This document shows, in pieces, positions 1 to 5,141 of a stretch of DNA of 9,208 nucleotides. The number at the start of each line of letters is the position of its first letter. Within the stretch, counting starts at the first letter, position 1. Position numbers and translations under genes: made by a program. The notes beneath the pieces were generated by a model that was not told the DNA's origin, made no database searches, and was given only the letters and a program-made list of their open reading frames with translations. Source of the DNA: JAZDGL01 sp043806975 (GTDB taxonomy: Bacteria; Patescibacteriota; Minisyncoccia; CAYZDR01); the NCBI GenBank assembly GCA_043806975.1, contig JAZDGL010000007.1, forward strand, positions 1-9,208, in the 5' to 3' direction.

Positions 1-11
1 TAAAAGAATTT

Positions 12-395
12 ATGGGAGAAAAAACTCAAAAACAAGTAGTGGGAAAATTGGGAGAAGATTTGGCGTTGAAATTTTTAGGTCAAAAAGGGTATAAAGTTGT
101 TGCTAGAAATTTTAGACAGAAATTTGGAGAATTGGATTTGGTTTTTAAAGATAAAGAAGAATGGGTTTTTGTGGAAGTAAAGACAAGAAAGAAAATAGAA
201 AACAATGCTTTCGGTTACCCAGAGCAAGCCGTAAATAGAAGGAAGATACAAAAAATAAGCAATACTGCTCAAAAGTTTTTGGAAATAAATTCTTGCTCTT
301 TGGATCGCGCTAAGTGGAGGATTGATGTGATTGCGATTTATTTAGATTGGAGAACTAGACAGGCTGAGATTAAACATATCAAAAATGTGATTTAG
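12..395 (+). CDS. yraN: YraN family protein (UPF0102), putative endonuclease-fold protein
   Basis: This 127-residue protein has the full usual length and layout of the YraN/UPF0102 family. The N-terminus has the family pattern G-x-x-GE-x-x-A-x-x-FL (residues 11-22). It is followed by GELDLV (39-44) and VFVEVKTR (52-59), which together give the acidic and lysine residues (E40, D42, E55, K57) of a PD-(D/E)xK nuclease fold. The RRKI motif (76-79) and the closing RIDVIAI (103-109) are also typical. The fold is established for the family, but the substrate and cellular role are not settled; a nucleic-acid role is inferred. There is no clear Shine-Dalgarno sequence before ATG 12. The window opens with TAA, which could be the stop of an upstream gene (rnhB is a common neighbour), but this cannot be confirmed. 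The gene ends at TAG 393-395, directly against the stop codon of the converging minus-strand gene. Confidence 0.9.
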   Translation: MGEKTQKQVVGKLGEDLALKFLGQKGYKVVARNFRQKFGELDLVFKDKEEWVFVEVKTRKKIENNAFGYPEQAVNRRKIQKISNTAQKFLEINSCSLDRAKWRIDVIAIYLDWRTRQAEIKHIKNVI

Positions 396-1130
396 CTAGG
401 CAGTATAATCAAAAGATTTTTGTAAATTAGCGCCTTTTTCAAGTAAGAAAGCAGCTTTTTTTAGCAAATCAGAAGTGGTTTTTGAATTTTTGAATTGGTT
501 TGATGCCGAAATTAAAGCGGAATAAAGGGCGGACAAAGCCTCTTGGTTTATGGTATTTTTTTCTATTTCATGGAAAAATAACTGGCAGATTATTTCGGCA
601 ATTGTCAGATTTTCTTTTACAATATAAAGCTTTCCAAAATGGGAATTTTTTAGTTGGTTGTCAATATTTATTATCAACTCTTCCGTTTTTTCAATTTCAG
701 AGAAATTTGGGATTGCTGTTTTATTTTCCATCCCCAGCGCGATTATGAGATTTTCTTCTGCGCTATTAGAAAATTCATATTTCCCTGGCTTTGCTTTTGG
801 ATTTTCGGGAACAACGGTTATGGTTAAACCCGTATCGGTTTTATCGTATTTTACAGATTGAATTTTTGTTTGGGCAATATCTATGTTAAATTCCCACTGA
901 TTTTTTAAAGTTAAATGGCGGGAAAATTGTTTGGTAATGGCTAAATTAGCAAATTTTGCTGTATTTTCGCATACTAATTTGGCTTGCGCGCAGTTTTTTT
1001 TGTAAGATTCACAAAGTTTTTTCAAGGCAAAGGCAGAAAAGAATGCATCTTCACTTGGATCTGCGGGGATGATGATGAAGATATTTTTATGGGAATTGAT
1101 CAATTCAAAAAAATGTTGTAATGTATCCAT
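396..1130 (-). CDS. Degenerate DHH-family phosphoesterase-like protein
   Basis: The 244-residue protein follows the layout of DHH phosphoesterases of the NrnA/RecJ-like group but has lost their hallmark residues. Residues 17-38 (IFIIIPADPSEDAFFSAFAL) match the first strand and the D-x-D-x-x-S loop. Residues 81-135 match the middle segment often seen in CPR members (strand, then VKYDK, then an I-T-V-x-P strand). NIDNQLKNSHFG (155-166) sits where active enzymes have N-I-D-H-H-x-x-N-x-x-FG, so the DHH triad reads D-N-Q. The region after it (LTIAEIICQLFFHEIEKNTINQEALSALYSALIS) resembles the helices following the DHH motif. The DHHA1 domain is absent and the protein ends about 75 residues later. 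It is probably not a metal-dependent phosphodiesterase and may be a binding or regulatory relic. The start at 1130 is the first Met and no good ribosome binding site is visible. The family assignment rests on motif order only. Confidence 0.6.
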   Translation of the reverse strand: MDTLQHFFELINSHKNIFIIIPADPSEDAFFSAFALKKLCESYKKNCAQAKLVCENTAKFANLAITKQFSRHLTLKNQWEFNIDIAQTKIQSVKYDKTDTGLTITVVPENPKAKPGKYEFSNSAEENLIIALGMENKTAIPNFSEIEKTEELIINIDNQLKNSHFGKLYIVKENLTIAEIICQLFFHEIEKNTINQEALSALYSALISASNQFKNSKTTSDLLKKAAFLLEKGANLQKSFDYTA

Positions 1131-1149
1131 AGAAGTTCAGTTGGGTTAG

Positions 1150-1178
1150 TTGTGATATTATTAAGTGTATTCTAGTAT
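1150..1178 (+). promoter_or_regulatory. Possible sigma-70-type promoter for tRNA-Leu
   Basis: TTGTGA at 1150-1155 (4/6 to TTGACA) and TAGTAT at 1173-1178 (4/6 to TATAAT) are separated by 17 bp. Transcription would begin near 1185, about 19 nt before the tRNA. Both boxes are imperfect, so this is the best candidate in the spacer rather than a firm call. Confidence 0.3.
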
Positions 1179-1203
1179 TTGCGGGCGATATAGTCAATTA
1201 TTT

Positions 1204-1284
1204 GCCGAGGTGGTGAAATGGCATACACGCATGGCTTAGGACCATGTGCCTTACGGCGTGGAGGTTCAAGTCCTCTCCTCGGCA
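1204..1284 (+). tRNA. tRNA-Leu, anticodon TAG
   Basis: The acceptor stem gccgagg (1204-1210) pairs perfectly with cctcggc (1277-1283), followed by discriminator A1284. The anticodon stem catgg/ccatg encloses the loop cttagga, giving anticodon TAG (reads CUA). A long variable arm, typical of class II tRNAs, precedes the T arm ggagg-ttcaagt-cctct. The 3' CCA is not encoded (the next bases are CTA), so this tRNA depends on the CCA-adding enzyme encoded at 5453-7042. Confidence 0.97.
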
Positions 1285-1296
1285 CTAACGCATAAG

Positions 1297-1316
1297 TTAT
1301 AAACAAGTTATCCACA
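1297..1316 (+). other. Pair of DnaA-box-like sites
   Basis: TTATCCACA at 1308-1316 is a perfect match to the classical 9-mer DnaA box. TTATAAACA at 1297-1305 matches 7 of 9 in the same orientation, and the two starts are 11 bp apart, about one helical turn. No dnaA or dnaN gene and no further cluster is nearby, so an origin cannot be claimed. The spacer 1285-1345 holds nothing else recognisable. Confidence 0.35.
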
Positions 1317-1345
1317 AGCGAGATGGTTTTAGAGTAGCAATAATT

Positions 1346-1380
1346 AACGGCTAAAATATAATTTTTAAGCCGTTTTTTTT
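1346..1380 (+). terminator. Intrinsic terminator after tRNA-Leu
   Basis: AACGGCT (1346-1352) pairs with AGCCGTT (1368-1374) to form a 7-bp stem. Short A/T pairing extends it inward, and a run of eight T (1373-1380) follows directly. It ends the tRNA-Leu transcript just before the next promoter begins at 1385. Confidence 0.85.
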
Positions 1381-1384
1381 GGCA

Positions 1385-1420
1385 TTGACAATAATTTATT
1401 ATGGGTATATACTCATAATA
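1385..1420 (+). promoter_or_regulatory. Strong promoter with overlapping operator-like inverted repeat
   Basis: A perfect -35 box TTGACA (1385-1390), a 17-bp spacer and a -10 box TATACT (1408-1413) form the best promoter in the window. Centred on the -10 box is a 24-bp inverted repeat (1397-1420) with arms of 12 bp in which 11 of 12 positions pair; the only break is G1404/T1413. It contains ATTATG on the left and CATAAT on the right around a TATA centre. Bound protein would block RNA polymerase. A strong Shine-Dalgarno AAAGGAGG (1428-1435) lies 8 nt before the DUF5320 start. The DUF134 helix-turn-helix protein encoded downstream is the likeliest binder, by inference from position. Confidence 0.8.
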
Positions 1421-1443
1421 TAAAAAGAAAGGAGGCGATAATT

Positions 1444-1662
1444 ATGCCAAGATTTAATGGAATGGGTCCCTGCGGGCTTGGGCAAAGAACAGGTAGAGGA
1501 ATGGGATATTGTGATATTGAGTGCAATTTTAGGAGAAGATTGTGGGGAAGATTAACCAAGGAAGAGCAAATCAAATATCTAGAAGACGAAGAAAAGGCGT
1601 TGGGGCAGGACTTAGAAGATATTCGCAAAGAAAAAGAGTATTTGCGCAGTCAGAATAAATAA
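1444..1662 (+). CDS. DUF5320 family small glycine/cysteine-rich protein
   Basis: A 72-residue protein opening with the recognisable DUF5320 signature: MPRFNGMGPCGLGQRTGRG, then GYC. Glycines are dense in residues 6-21. Cysteines sit at 10, 23 and 27, which could bind a metal or cluster, although this is not established for the family. From residue 38 to 70 the protein is a highly charged helix (EEQIKYLEDEEKALGQDLED and following) that looks like a short coiled coil, as in other members. In many genomes DUF5320 genes sit with DUF134 and NifX/NifB-type iron-molybdenum cofactor proteins; DUF134 follows here but no NifX-like gene is in the window. The start is fixed by an excellent ribosome binding site. 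The biochemical role is unknown. Confidence 0.85.
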   Translation: MPRFNGMGPCGLGQRTGRGMGYCDIECNFRRRLWGRLTKEEQIKYLEDEEKALGQDLEDIRKEKEYLRSQNK

Positions 1663-1666
1663 AAGA

Positions 1667-1711
1667 AAGCTTTTCGCCCGGCTTATTGAAAAAAAGGAGT
1701 CGGGCTAGCTT
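1667..1711 (+). promoter_or_regulatory. Intercistronic hairpin between DUF5320 and DUF134
   Basis: GCCCGGCT (1676-1683) pairs with AGTCGGGC (1698-1705) with one G-U pair. An outer AAGCT (1667-1671) pairs with AGCTT (1707-1711). The loop contains AAAAAAAGGAG, a purine run resembling a ribosome binding site. There is no immediate T-run after the stem (TCCTTTAAA follows), so it looks more like an attenuator, a weak terminator or an RNA-stability hairpin than a strong terminator. Confidence 0.55.
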
Positions 1712-1740
1712 CCTTTAAATAAAAGATATTTTTTTAATCT

Positions 1741-2019
1741 ATGCCAAGACCAAGATTGTTTAGAAAAATTGGGTTTAATCCAAATATAACTTATTTTAAG
1801 CCGCAGGGCGCGCCTATGCGGTTTTTGGAGGTTGTTGAATTATCTGCTGAAGAAGTGGAGGCATTGCGATTGAAAAATTTAGAAGGGTTTGATCAAGTTG
1901 ATGCGGCGAAGGAGATGAATACATCGCAAAGCACTTTTCAGCGGATTTTATCTTCCGCCTATAAAAAAATATCGGATGCTTTAATTAACGGAAAGGCGAT
2001 TAGGATTGCGAAAGAATAG
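1741..2019 (+). CDS. DUF134 (UPF0251) family helix-turn-helix DNA-binding protein
   Basis: The 92-residue protein matches the DUF134/UPF0251 family end to end. It starts MPRPR, continues with ITYFKPQGAPM (16-26), then LSAEEVEALRLKNLEGFDQVDAAKEMNTSQSTFQRIL (34-70), and ends with the conserved NGKAIRI (83-89). Residues 50-76 form a sigma-region-4-like helix-turn-helix, the DNA-recognition part. The family is regarded as putative DNA-binding; targets are not generally established. It lies 78 nt after the DUF5320 gene on the same strand and is probably co-transcribed, with a hairpin between. No Shine-Dalgarno sequence precedes ATG 1741, unlike the DUF5320 gene, so its translation may be weak or coupled. 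It probably autoregulates through the inverted repeat at 1397-1420 (inference). It ends 5 nt from the convergent glycoside hydrolase gene. Confidence 0.92.
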   Translation: MPRPRLFRKIGFNPNITYFKPQGAPMRFLEVVELSAEEVEALRLKNLEGFDQVDAAKEMNTSQSTFQRILSSAYKKISDALINGKAIRIAKE

Positions 2020-2024
2020 ATTTT

Positions 2025-3356
2025 CTAGTCAATAACAATTTTTTGAGATCTTTGAGAGTTTTTATTTAAACTGACTTGGATTGTTTTGTTCTTTTCGGGA
2101 ATAAAAATTTCATATTCTCCAAAATAAGCATCAAATTCAATTTTACCATTTTTAGTTGGAATATTATAAAGAAAGGTTTTCCATTTTTTATTGATTAAAT
2201 TATTGATAGCTATTCCTGCATCATTTAGTTCAAAAGATCTATTCGTTAGGGAAGATTCGGGGATATTCAAATACCAATATATTATTCCTTCAACATTCGG
2301 GTGGTTAAAGGCCATTTTGTAAAAATCTTCTATAAATTTTGTTCTTTTTCCTTCGTTTGAACAATAAAAATCAAATTCGGATATAAGGACTTTTTTGTTA
2401 GTTTTTTGAGCGATTGCGCTAATAAGATCCTTATATAAAGTAATAAAATCTTCATCTTCGTAATTAAATTTTAATTTTTTGTTGGCAGAAATGTCGGATT
2501 TGCTTTGAATGTGTGCTTGAAGAGCGATTTTATCGTAAGGAACGCTGTTTATCCCCTCTAGAAAACTTAAAAATTCATTGATAATAAAATTTTTGTATTC
2601 CTCTTTTGTTTTTATGCTGTCGCATTTGCTATCGCGGCAAAGATGAAAAGGCGATTCATTTATATAGAGGGCTGTATCAGGAAAATTTATTTTGGTGGCT
2701 TTGTAGATGTCTTTTATTATGTCGTTTCCGAGGCGCGATCTATAAAAATCATAAGCGATCATTTCGTTAACTACATCAAGAGAGGTGATATTTTGAGCAA
2801 ATTCTTGTTTTGTGTAATTTATGCGATTAAAAATGGATTTTTTAAGTTCTATCGAATCCATATTGTATATCCAATCGGGTTGTTCTTCTGGGTTAGACCA
2901 AAAAAGGCAATGATGGCGGGTTTTTTTGTTATTTTCTCTTGCCCATTCCATTATTTTTTTTGTAGAATTAAAGTTTATTTCTCCTTTTGACTCTTCTGTG
3001 TTTTTCCATTTAAACATGGATTCATCAACTACTAGATTAAATATGGATTTTATATGTTCCAAACTTTTCTTTTTTTCTTCGTCATAGTTGGACATAATCC
3101 AGGGGTTTATCGCTGCTCCAAAAATAAATTCATGGTTTATCTGCTTTACATCTGCTGTCCCTGAAATTGGATTTCCTTGAGAATCTATAAATTTTATGGT
3201 GAAAATATCTTTTCTTGCAAGATATTCTTTAGGGTTTTCATTTTGGGGTGCCTTGATGGGCGAAAAATTTTTTGTAAAAAATAGGGCGATTAAGAAAACT
3301 ATAATCAATGTCAGCAGAAAGTTCAATATATATTTTTTGTTTTGTAAAAATCGCAT
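2025..3356 (-). CDS. Membrane-anchored family-10 glycoside hydrolase (endo-1,4-beta-xylanase type)
   Basis: A 443-residue protein expected to cleave beta-1,4-xylan or a related polymer outside the cell. Residues 10-27 are a single hydrophobic helix after a lysine-rich start, read as an uncleaved membrane anchor. Residues 50-85 form a beta-strand module (IKFIDSQGNPISGTADV, then HEFIFGAAIN) that leads into the GH10 barrel. Barrel motifs are FNLVVDESMFKWKNTEESKG (106-125), RHHCLFW (147-153), DVVNE (194-198, E198 the likely acid/base), LYINE (230-234), QAH (280-282) and LISEFD (324-329, E327 the likely nucleophile). W361 sits in the conserved aromatic site. RHHC replaces the usual GHTL, and Ser154 stands where a His often follows LVW. 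The C-terminal 55 residues (FDAYFGEYEIFI) resemble the small beta domain found after some GH10 barrels. There is no ribosome binding site at the chosen ATG. The gene starts 47 nt after the 3' end of tRNA-Ser on the same strand. Confidence 0.88.
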   Translation of the reverse strand: MRFLQNKKYILNFLLTLIIVFLIALFFTKNFSPIKAPQNENPKEYLARKDIFTIKFIDSQGNPISGTADVKQINHEFIFGAAINPWIMSNYDEEKKKSLEHIKSIFNLVVDESMFKWKNTEESKGEINFNSTKKIMEWARENNKKTRHHCLFWSNPEEQPDWIYNMDSIELKKSIFNRINYTKQEFAQNITSLDVVNEMIAYDFYRSRLGNDIIKDIYKATKINFPDTALYINESPFHLCRDSKCDSIKTKEEYKNFIINEFLSFLEGINSVPYDKIALQAHIQSKSDISANKKLKFNYEDEDFITLYKDLISAIAQKTNKKVLISEFDFYCSNEGKRTKFIEDFYKMAFNHPNVEGIIYWYLNIPESSLTNRSFELNDAGIAINNLINKKWKTFLYNIPTKNGKIEFDAYFGEYEIFIPEKNKTIQVSLNKNSQRSQKIVID

Positions 3357-3399
3357 TTTTGTTTAGATTATTTTTAAATAAAAATCGATTTCAATTTTT

Positions 3400-3490
3400 T
3401 GGCGGAGGCGAGAGGATTTGAACCTCTGATTCGCTTTTGGCGAATACCGGTGTTCGAGACCGGCGCGTTCAGCCGCTCTGCCACGCCTCC
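3400..3490 (-). tRNA. tRNA-Ser, anticodon CGA
   Basis: Read on the minus strand, acceptor ggaggcg (3490-3484) pairs with cgcctcc (3410-3404), followed by discriminator G (3403) and an encoded CCA (3402-3400). The anticodon stem ccggt/accgg encloses ctcgaac, giving CGA (reads UCG). A long variable arm (attcgc/gcgaat stem) marks a class II tRNA, and the T arm is agagg-ttcaaat-cctct. Downstream, an AT-only hairpin (AAAAAT/ATTTTT) with a short T-run could act as a weak terminator before the GH10 gene. Confidence 0.97.
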
Positions 3491-3536
3491 AAATAAGAGA
3501 TAAGTTGTTAAAAAGGACATCTAAATTTACGCGTTT

Positions 3537-3565
3537 CCGCCCCAGGCGGACCAGCCTTGGGCTGG
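3537..3565 (+). repeat. Double-hairpin REP-like repeat unit
   Basis: Two perfect short hairpins lie side by side: CCGCC-cca-GGCGG (3537-3549) and, after one A, CCAGCC-ttg-GGCTGG (3551-3565). The unit at 7112-7139 has the same layout and loop sizes, and two base pairs of its second stem are changed on both sides. That points to a structure-conserved repeat family. It sits next to a REP-associated transposase gene. Confidence 0.7.
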
Positions 3566-3588
3566 CAGCCGCTCTGCCACGCCTCCAA
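3566..3588 (-). pseudogene. Partial copy of the tRNA-Ser 5' end
   Basis: Twenty-three bases here are identical to 3470-3492: the first 21 bases of tRNA-Ser(CGA), covering the 5' acceptor strand and most of the D arm, plus two upstream bases. The identity ends exactly where the double-hairpin repeat begins at 3565. The remaining tRNA (anticodon and T arms) is missing, so it cannot be functional. The rest of the spacer 3491-3536 shows nothing recognisable. Confidence 0.8.
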
Positions 3589-3592
3589 TCAA

Positions 3593-4123
3593 TTAGCAAT
3601 TTTTTAAATTTTCAGGGTCGGTTTCCCAATTTTCAGGATTAGAATCTATATAATATCGGATTTTTTCCAATGAATTATTCCCTTTGATTATCTGTTCAAA
3701 ATAATTTCTTTGCCAAAATGGGTTGTTCGGGGTTTTTCTTAATATATTTATGGATTTTGCTGATTGCATTTTAAATTTGCCGATAACTTTGGGAATAGTC
3801 ATTAACCTTCGCTGTTTGCGATCGTTTATAAGTAGGGGCAATTCATGAATTGCCCCTACCGGGCTATCAATTATTAGGATTCCATGAATATGATTAGGCA
3901 TTATTACAAATTTGTCCAGCGCTATATTCGGAAAATTTAGTGGTATTTCTTGCCAGTATCTTTTAACGATTTCTCCAAAGTTTGTTAATTGAATTGTTTT
4001 GTTCTCTATTTTTCCCAGTATAGAAATTCTTTTTTCAACGCAAATTGTTATAAAATAATATCCCGGCTGGCTATAATCATAATTATTCAATCTGATAGAT
4101 TTTCTCTTTAAAACATTTTCCAT
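3593..4123 (-). CDS. REP-associated tyrosine transposase (Y1/HUH transposase family)
   Basis: A 176-residue single-domain protein of usual length for REP-associated tyrosine transposases (IS200/IS605-like Y1 fold), which cut single-stranded DNA at REP-type hairpins. The opening RLNNYDYSQPGYYFITICVEKR (11-32) is typical. The HUH metal motif is MPNHIHGIL (75-83; H78 and H80). The catalytic tyrosine is expected at Y141 in FWQRNYFEQII (136-146), followed by the usual IRYYIDSNPENW (155-166). Residues 89-97 (VGAIHELPL) come from a perfect palindrome embedded in the gene. The usual YEH triplet reads FEQ, so activity is uncertain. The gene lies between a flippase gene (40 nt away) and a tRNA-Ser fragment with a REP-like hairpin, consistent with a transposase living beside its repeats. 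No Shine-Dalgarno is visible, and a solo domesticated role is possible. Confidence 0.9.
   Translation of the reverse strand: MENVLKRKSIRLNNYDYSQPGYYFITICVEKRISILGKIENKTIQLTNFGEIVKRYWQEIPLNFPNIALDKFVIMPNHIHGILIIDSPVGAIHELPLLINDRKQRRLMTIPKVIGKFKMQSAKSINILRKTPNNPFWQRNYFEQIIKGNNSLEKIRYYIDSNPENWETDPENLKNC
3832..3859. repeat. Perfect 28-bp palindrome inside the transposase gene
   Basis: Positions 3832-3859 equal their own reverse complement: GTAGGGGCAATTCA followed by its exact mirror TGAATTGCCCCTAC. In the transposase frame it encodes VGAIHELPL. A degenerate relative (GGGGCAATTTATGAATT, 16 of 17 bases matching) lies at 4156-4172, just upstream of the transposase, over the end of the flippase gene. 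Confidence 0.9.
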
Positions 4124-4163
4124 CTTTTATATTGAGGGTAAATCCTATCAAAAGCGGGGCAAT

Positions 4164-5141
4164 TTATGAATTTTCTTTTCCTTGATGCCTATAAAGCCAT
4201 AATCCTAGCGGCATTGGCAGCCAAAAGGCGAATCCGCGATAAATTAAGGTTATCATTAAAGCGGCTTCCAAAGTTGCGCCGAATCCTCGCAGCGTCAAAA
4301 TCATCGTAGTTTCAAAAACACCTAGTCCGCCGGGCATAAAGGTAATTAGCGCGAATAAATGAGCCATTAAATAGGCGGTCGCTATTGCAATAAAACTGGG
4401 CGTTATCTTAAAGGCGAGAAATATCATATATATTGTTCCGCATTCAAACGCGAAAGAGCTCATTCGCAAAAAAACCGCTTTAAAGTAAACTTTTTTCTCT
4501 TGCGCGATTTGCGATTTGCTTGTAAAAAGTTCTTGGGCGATTTTGTCTGCGTCAATTAGCCCAATCGGCAAAAAAATGCTTAAAAGTTTTAGCATTTTGC
4601 GAATGCGGCTTATTTTTCTAGTTAGAAATCCGAGAACAATAATTAAGGCAAGCGTTCCTGCCGCCATAATGATTGTTGCGGTTAATTGTAAAGAGCTTAA
4701 ATTTCCTCGCGCCAGCAAATATGCCACAACAGTCATTATGGAAAATAGGTAAGAGGTATAAAGAACGATTAGATTAAATATAACGAGGAAAATTCCTTTT
4801 CCAGCCTGCACCCCTTTCTTTTTTAAATTTGAAAAGAAATAAGCGTTGCTGCTAATGCCCATAGACGGGAGCGCCTGATTTAAAAACATCATAACGATAG
4901 CGGTCTTGCAGAAGATTCCGAGCCGAATAACAATATCGGTGAACCCTTCAACGATCGTTTTGTAGCTTTTTCCTATAAATAGATAAGCGATGGTTTGGCA
5001 GGCAAGCGCCGCCAAGAGGAAAAAATAATTTCCTTGCGTTAGCAGGGTGGCTATCTTTTTTAATTCTGAAAATTTTAAAAATACAGTATAAGTGGCTATT
5101 GCGACCAATACTGCGAAAATAAAAGGTTTAATTTTTTTCAT
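4164..5141 (-). CDS. Flippase-like / lysylphosphatidylglycerol synthase TM-domain protein (UPF0104)
   Basis: A 325-residue integral membrane protein with about eight to nine hydrophobic helices (near 7-23, 39-56, 75-90, 117-142, 155-173, 185-195, 228-246, 250-270 and 291-315). The signature PGGLGVFE (270-277), followed by LRGFGATLEAALMITLIYRGFAFWLP, marks the LPG_synthase_TM family (as in the MprF flippase domain and AglD-type proteins). Members are thought to move lipids or lipid-linked sugars across the membrane; the substrate here is unknown. The cytoplasmic MprF-type aminoacyl-transfer domain is absent. The frame is open back to 5237, but those 32 extra residues are polar, unlike the family, and would overlap the upstream gene by 110 nt. 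ATG 5141 gives a 14-nt overlap with the TsaB-like gene, suggesting translational coupling, and is preferred. It appears to be the third gene of a cca operon. Confidence 0.85.
   Translation of the reverse strand: MKKIKPFIFAVLVAIATYTVFLKFSELKKIATLLTQGNYFFLLAALACQTIAYLFIGKSYKTIVEGFTDIVIRLGIFCKTAIVMMFLNQALPSMGISSNAYFFSNLKKKGVQAGKGIFLVIFNLIVLYTSYLFSIMTVVAYLLARGNLSSLQLTATIIMAAGTLALIIVLGFLTRKISRIRKMLKLLSIFLPIGLIDADKIAQELFTSKSQIAQEKKVYFKAVFLRMSSFAFECGTIYMIFLAFKITPSFIAIATAYLMAHLFALITFMPGGLGVFETTMILTLRGFGATLEAALMITLIYRGFAFWLPMPLGLWLYRHQGKENS

Noticed and set aside
500..861. Two plus-strand frames of 82 and 67 residues
   Set aside because: They are shadows of the DHH-like gene on the opposite strand.
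1297..1316. Replication origin
   Set aside because: Two DnaA-like boxes without dnaA, dnaN or a larger cluster are not enough.
2643..2990. 115-residue plus-strand frame
   Set aside because: It lies wholly antisense to the GH10 gene, whose motifs are clear, and shows no recognisable domain.
3363..3599. 78-residue minus-strand frame with a repeated WRRGRAA motif
   Set aside because: It is the translation of tRNA-Ser and its partial copy; the internal repeat reflects the duplicated tRNA start.
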